Notes under the pieces: generated by a model
Seen by the model: only the letters and a program-made list of their open reading frames with translations
The model's database searches: none
What the model was told of the DNA's origin: nothing
Part shown: piece by piece, positions 4,597 through 8,536 of the stretch
How positions within the stretch are numbered: position 1 is the first letter of the stretch
Layout: each line of letters opens with the position of its first letter
NCBI GenBank assembly: GCA_022784805.1
Contig: JALFYG010000266.1
Location: 1-8,536 of the forward strand
Origin: Spirochaetales bacterium
GTDB lineage: Bacteria > Spirochaetota > Spirochaetia > Sphaerochaetales > Sphaerochaetaceae
Reading direction: 5' to 3'
Length of the DNA stretch: 8,536 nucleotides
Translations under genes and position numbers: made by a program

Positions 4597-7500
4597 ATGT
4601 CCTATGATATGTCTATGGCTGAGATAAATTGGAAGAATTACTTTGATAGAAATATATTGGAGCAGGGCAAAGTTCTGCAGAAGATAGATAATGTGGCAAA
4701 CTTCACATATCTTGAAATCAATGACAGTATCACTGGAATGGTGTTTGATGACACCAGATATTATGCCACTTCTATTGCCAAATCCAAAATGAAAGAAGGC
4801 TTATTCTTCAGATGCAGCTGCAATCAGGGAAAAAAGGGTGAACTATGCGAACATGAAGCGGCTCTCTGCTTTGAGGCCGACAAGAGATGCCCAGCTTTTT
4901 TCGGAGGGAAAGCTCCTCTCGGTACGTTCAAGAAAGATATCAATCCATTCTCTTACTATGATGACGATGATTATTACTTTCCAATCTCTGATATATTCGC
5001 AGGCCACTATATCATAGACCAGGAAAGCTGGGATAAAGCGGGAGAGATTCTCTCCGAAGGCACAATTAATCCAAAGATAACAAGTAAGCGAATGTATTCT
5101 TCAAAAGAATTATGTCTTGAAGAGAGTTTTTACTATGATGGTTTAAATATAACCTTGTCCATCGTCAAAGAAGGAATCGTAGAGTTTAGATGCCATAGCA
5201 GTAATAGAGATTGTCAATCTACGGATATTTATGGCTATTATTATTCGAGTAATACATTCTACAGATCACCTTTCAGAAGTGGTGAGAGAAGAAAAAGGTT
5301 GTGTCTTCACAAGGTAATAGCTATCAGGGCAATGGTAGAGTATATAGATAAGAATAATCCTGGAGACTCCACCAATAGCGAGGCAGAAAAACTCGTTGAG
5401 TTCATTGTCAAGAATAGAAAGATTTATACTCCACAAGAAGTCAAGCTGGAAACGTCAACGGTAATTGATACTGAGCCGGTGGATATTATCCCTTTCTTTG
5501 ATTATATGACTGAGAACCTTACTTTTGAAATCGGAAGACAAAGGAAATATAAAGTAAGAAAGCTTGATGAACTTTTAGACGGATATATCAAAAAAAGTAC
5601 CCTTGTATTCGGAAAGAACCTGACAGTTGATTTTGCTACAGCAACTCTTACTGACAGAGCTATGTCAGTATTGAACTTCTTGAATATTGCCAGACGTAAC
5701 TATTACAACAGAAGTGGAGAGTTGAGGGTTTCATTTCCAGAAGAAAACGCTCTTCTTTTCTTTAATCTTTGCTCTAAAATAAGTGTCTTGACACCAAGGG
5801 GCGAAAGGTATAGAGCTGAATCTGAAATGGCCAGAGTGAGGGCAAACTTCTCTTTTGAGAATAAGAAGAATAGGAAAGAGATTACAGTTGTAATAAAGTA
5901 TCCTGAAGCAAAAAAATACTCTAACGATTATTTCTCTTTCGAAGGCGATAGGGTTATCAAGTATGACTTCTCTTCCCTTGGACCATTAGAAAAGTTCATG
6001 CCTAATTCGAGTCCCTATGAAGTGAAATTTGTCTTTGGAAACAATAATATATCTGTTTTCTATGACACCGTTCTTCCTATGCTGGAGAAGGTTATTGATG
6101 TAAACACTGCCCTCTTACCAGACTATAAAGAATGGCAGAATGAAAAGAGGAACTACCATTTCCTGATGGATTATGAAGGAGACAAGGTTTCTTGTAGGGT
6201 TAATGTTCTTCAAGGAGAGAATATAGTTGATTCTCTTCAGGAGAATATGAAGTCTTCGCTTCATTCGGAAGACGAATGGGTGATCAAACAGGTAAAAGTC
6301 TTCTTCCCTCTCTATAACCAAATAAAGAATGAATGGTATTTTGAAGATAAAGAAGAGGACTGGCTCTATAACCTTGTAAACGAGGGTTTCCCAGTATTTC
6401 TCAACATGGGGGAAGTCAGCATTTCTGATTCATTGAAGAATATCTCTATAAAAAGACCTTCCCCTATTATCTTTAACGCCTCCCTTACAGATAACCTCTT
6501 GAATCTGGAGATAGAGTCCAAGGATATTCCAAAGAAAGAACTGATGAAAATCCTCGAGTCCTACAGGAGAAAGAAGAGATATCATAGGCTCAAAAACGGA
6601 GATTTCCTTCTTTTGGATGACTCCCTTTCTGGCGTGGAAGAAGTTATCAAGGGAATGGATTTTACTCAGAAAGAGCTATCTTCTGAGATTATCCAACTTC
6701 CAAAATACAGGGCTTTATATCTCGATTCTTTGATGGAGAAAAGAGATGGCCTCTTTACCCTTGAGAGGGATCAGAACTTCAGAAGGTTGATAAAAGACTT
6801 TAAAGGCTTTGACGCCTCCTCCTATGATATCCCATGCTCTCTCGACTCAATTATGAGACCTTATCAGAAGGATGGCTTCAGGTGGCTTAGTACTCTCAAG
6901 GAGTATGGAATGGGCGGAATCCTTGCTGATGAGATGGGACTAGGAAAGACACTACAGGTGATCTCACTGATCCTTTCCATGAAAGAGAAGGGGGAAATTG
7001 GAACATGCCTTGTGGTCTCTCCTGCATCCCTTATCTATAACTGGGAAGCGGAACTTAAGAAGTTTGCTCCAAACCTAAAAAGTGTAGTATGTGCAGGATC
7101 ACCAAATGAAAGAAAGAAAATCCTTTGTTCTCTCTCTGGTGTTGATGTCCTTATTACTTCCTATGATCTCTTGAAGCGTGACATCGACACATATAGAATC
7201 AGGGATTTCGTCCTCTTTGTAATAGATGAGGCTCAGTTTATTAAGAACATCAATACAGAAGCCTCAAAGGCTGTAAAGCTGGTCCATGCTAAATATCGCT
7301 TTGCTCTTACTGGAACTCCTATTGAAAATAGGCTCTCTGAGCTTTGGTCAATCTTCGATTTCCTTATGCCAGGTTTCTTGTACTCCCATGAGAAGTTCAG
7401 GACTGAGATAGAGCTTCCATGTATGAAACAACCTGATTCAGGAGCTCTTGAGAGACTAAGAAAGATGACAGGTCCTTTTATTCTCCGTAGACTTAAGAGC

Positions 7501-8238
7501 GATGTTCTCAAGGACCTACCGGAGAAACTGGAGGAAATCTCATACTCAGAGATGGAAAGTGACCAGAGGAGACTCTATGACGCAGAGGTTTTGAGGGTCA
7601 GAAAGAATATCGAGGACGAGGAAGAGTCTGAATTCAGAAAGAATAAGGTCCAAGTCCTGTCTGAACTGACAAGAATCAGGGAAATCTGCTGTGATCCTTC
7701 TCTTGTCTATGAAAACTATAATGGAAAATCTGCCAAGCTGGATAGTCTTATGGACTTGATAGAAAGAGCCCTTGATGAGGGACATAGAATTCTCCTTTTC
7801 AGTCAGTTTACATCAATGCTTGAGCTGATAGAAAAGAGAATGGATGGTCAGGTTCCTTATTTCAAAATCACTGGTTCTACTCCAAAGGAAGAAAGGCTGA
7901 GACTTGTGGATAGGTTTAACTCAGACACTTCCATCCCTCTCTTCCTTATTTCCCTGAAAGCTGGAGGAACAGGCCTTAACCTGACAGGAGCCGATGTGGT
8001 CATACACTATGATCCATGGTGGAATGTAGCTGTGCAGAACCAAGCTACGGATAGAGCCCATAGAATAGGGCAGACCAAGGTAGTTACGGTTTATAAAATG
8101 ATAGCAAAGAATACTATCGAAGATAGGATAGTCGAGATGCAGGAAGCCAAGAAAGATTTGGCTGAGAAGATTCTCTCTGGAAACGAGACAAGCCTAGCTT
8201 CCCTTACCAAAGAGGAACTCTTGGAGATTCTATCTTAA
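4597..8238 (+). CDS. SWIM zinc-finger Snf2/SWI2 helicase-like ATPase
   Basis: A 1213-residue protein of the Snf2 family, double-stranded-DNA translocases that remodel protein-DNA complexes. The N-terminus carries a SWIM zinc motif, C73-x-C75-x8-C84-x-H86, followed by a long Snf2-associated region (about 90-740) without known catalytic motifs. The motor domain starts at MRPYQKDGFRWL (753-764). It continues with DEMGLGKT (778-785, Walker A), DEAQ (877-880, Walker B) and LTGTPIEN (904-911). The second RecA lobe has LLFSQF (1066-1071), SLKAGGTGLNLTGAD (from 1119) and DRAHRIGQ (1152-1159, arginine finger region). All motor motifs are present, so it should be active. ATG 4597 is the most upstream start; ATG 4609 and 4615 are alternatives, and none has a Shine-Dalgarno sequence. 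A weak TTGTAT-17-TATTCT (4554-4582) would give an almost leaderless mRNA. Its partners are unknown. Many bacterial SWIM-Snf2 proteins are housekeeping orphans, so a defence role is not implied. Confidence 0.93.
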   Translation: MSYDMSMAEINWKNYFDRNILEQGKVLQKIDNVANFTYLEINDSITGMVFDDTRYYATSIAKSKMKEGLFFRCSCNQGKKGELCEHEAALCFEADKRCPAFFGGKAPLGTFKKDINPFSYYDDDDYYFPISDIFAGHYIIDQESWDKAGEILSEGTINPKITSKRMYSSKELCLEESFYYDGLNITLSIVKEGIVEFRCHSSNRDCQSTDIYGYYYSSNTFYRSPFRSGERRKRLCLHKVIAIRAMVEYIDKNNPGDSTNSEAEKLVEFIVKNRKIYTPQEVKLETSTVIDTEPVDIIPFFDYMTENLTFEIGRQRKYKVRKLDELLDGYIKKSTLVFGKNLTVDFATATLTDRAMSVLNFLNIARRNYYNRSGELRVSFPEENALLFFNLCSKISVLTPRGERYRAESEMARVRANFSFENKKNRKEITVVIKYPEAKKYSNDYFSFEGDRVIKYDFSSLGPLEKFMPNSSPYEVKFVFGNNNISVFYDTVLPMLEKVIDVNTALLPDYKEWQNEKRNYHFLMDYEGDKVSCRVNVLQGENIVDSLQENMKSSLHSEDEWVIKQVKVFFPLYNQIKNEWYFEDKEEDWLYNLVNEGFPVFLNMGEVSISDSLKNISIKRPSPIIFNASLTDNLLNLEIESKDIPKKELMKILESYRRKKRYHRLKNGDFLLLDDSLSGVEEVIKGMDFTQKELSSEIIQLPKYRALYLDSLMEKRDGLFTLERDQNFRRLIKDFKGFDASSYDIPCSLDSIMRPYQKDGFRWLSTLKEYGMGGILADEMGLGKTLQVISLILSMKEKGEIGTCLVVSPASLIYNWEAELKKFAPNLKSVVCAGSPNERKKILCSLSGVDVLITSYDLLKRDIDTYRIRDFVLFVIDEAQFIKNINTEASKAVKLVHAKYRFALTGTPIENRLSELWSIFDFLMPGFLYSHEKFRTEIELPCMKQPDSGALERLRKMTGPFILRRLKSDVLKDLPEKLEEISYSEMESDQRRLYDAEVLRVRKNIEDEEESEFRKNKVQVLSELTRIREICCDPSLVYENYNGKSAKLDSLMDLIERALDEGHRILLFSQFTSMLELIEKRMDGQVPYFKITGSTPKEERLRLVDRFNSDTSIPLFLISLKAGGTGLNLTGADVVIHYDPWWNVAVQNQATDRAHRIGQTKVVTVYKMIAKNTIEDRIVEMQEAKKDLAEKILSGNETSLASLTKEELLEILS

Positions 8239-8255
8239 TCATATTGAGAGTCTGG

Positions 8256-8277
8256 TCACCCCTGCGGGGGTGATTTT
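8256..8277 (+). terminator. Rho-independent terminator of the Snf2 gene
   Basis: A perfect 7-bp stem, TCACCCC (8256-8262) with GGGGTGA (8267-8273), has a TGCG loop and is followed by TTTT and a T-rich stretch. It begins 17 bases after the Snf2 stop codon. Confidence 0.85.
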
Positions 8278-8329
8278 CCTCTTTAAAAGAAGAACAGCGA
8301 CCAACACAAAAGATATATAACTCCATACA

Positions 8330-8367
8330 ATTTAACAGATAAAAAAATTCGACCTGTGCGGTTAAAT
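8330..8367. repeat. Short inverted repeat beside the transposase stop
   Basis: ATTTAAC (8330-8336) and GTTAAAT (8361-8367) form a 7-bp inverted repeat, with a run of seven A (8341-8347) and CGACCTGTGCG between them. It lies just beyond the stop of the transposase fragment. It may therefore be part of the insertion-sequence end or a weak minus-strand terminator (T run after the inner GC-containing part). The true element boundary cannot be set without the other end. Confidence 0.25.
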
Positions 8368-8536
8368 CATGCCACTTTTCTGTCAACAAGTGAAGAATGA
8401 AACACCTTTGAGTTCATCCACACATTCTTTTCCCCATTGAAAATGGCGGCCTTCATGACGGCAAGGCATGAACTTCCTTCAGGAACCCAGCTCATGCCGT
8501 TGTGCTTCTCCCTTCTTCCCACCACTATGTCATTGG
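8367..8536 (-). CDS. C-terminal end of a transposase, partial (ISLre2/UPF0236- or ISKra4-like)
   Basis: On the minus strand, 55 codons run from the window edge to TGA 8369-8367. The peptide contains GRREKHNGMSWVPEGSSCLA followed by VMKAAIFNGEKN. The pattern R-x-x-[K/R]-x-x-G-M-x-W-x-x-x-G-x-x-x-[L/M]-A, with a downstream N-G, is typical of the C-termini of ISLre2/UPF0236-type and ISKra4-type DDE transposases. There is no stop or frameshift within the visible part. The DDE residues, the start and the far end of the element are outside the window, so whether the element is intact is unknown. The gene converges on Snf2, whose terminator separates them. It is unrelated to the IS200/IS605-type end at the left edge. 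Confidence 0.5.
   Translation of the reverse strand, partial: NDIVVGRREKHNGMSWVPEGSSCLAVMKAAIFNGEKNVWMNSKVFHSSLVDRKVA

Noticed and set aside
8204..8389. 61-codon minus-strand frame across the Snf2 terminator
   Set aside because: It overlaps a transposase fragment in another frame and runs through a strong terminator hairpin; its peptide looks non-coding.

Overview
The window looks like a moderately AT-rich accessory stretch of a spirochaete-like bacterial chromosome (Sphaerochaeta/Treponema-type). This is an inference from the gene mix, not a proven taxonomy. The mix is a large SWIM-type Snf2 helicase, an AAA-ATPase/PD-(D/E)XK protein of the family that multiplies in gut and host-associated anaerobes, a DUF4143 ATPase remnant, and a small exported protein ending in phenylalanine. 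Mobile-element debris lies at both edges.

Left edge (1-559): the C-terminal end of a probable tnpB and the right end of an IS200/IS605-type element. Its three consecutive hairpins end in GAGGTTCAT, which looks like the 3' scaffold of an omega (reRNA) guide RNA. The element ends at about 140 and abuts an interrupted reading frame on the minus strand (142-315). Next on the minus strand is a compact candidate small RNA (318-401) with its own promoter-like sequence and a strong intrinsic terminator.

Middle (560-2943): a DUF4143 remnant (minus), lacking its N-terminal ATPase half, is joined head-to-head at the very start codon of a LacI-family regulator (plus). The regulator meets a small signal-peptide protein (minus) tail to tail, with 3 bases between the stops. 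That protein and the following AAA-ATPase gene share a roughly 200-base divergent promoter region.

Right (2944-8536): a complete AAA-ATPase-like/PDDEXK_9 protein is followed in the same orientation by a 1213-residue SWIM-Snf2 helicase that ends in a clear terminator. At the edge is the C-terminal end of a second, unrelated transposase (minus).

The ATPase-nuclease and Snf2 genes are codirectional neighbours flanked by IS debris. They could be a nucleic-acid-processing or defence-like pair, but a weak terminator between them argues against tight coupling. The most promising undescribed item is the small RNA at 318-401. The best-supported mobile feature is the TnpB/omega-RNA-type end at the left edge.
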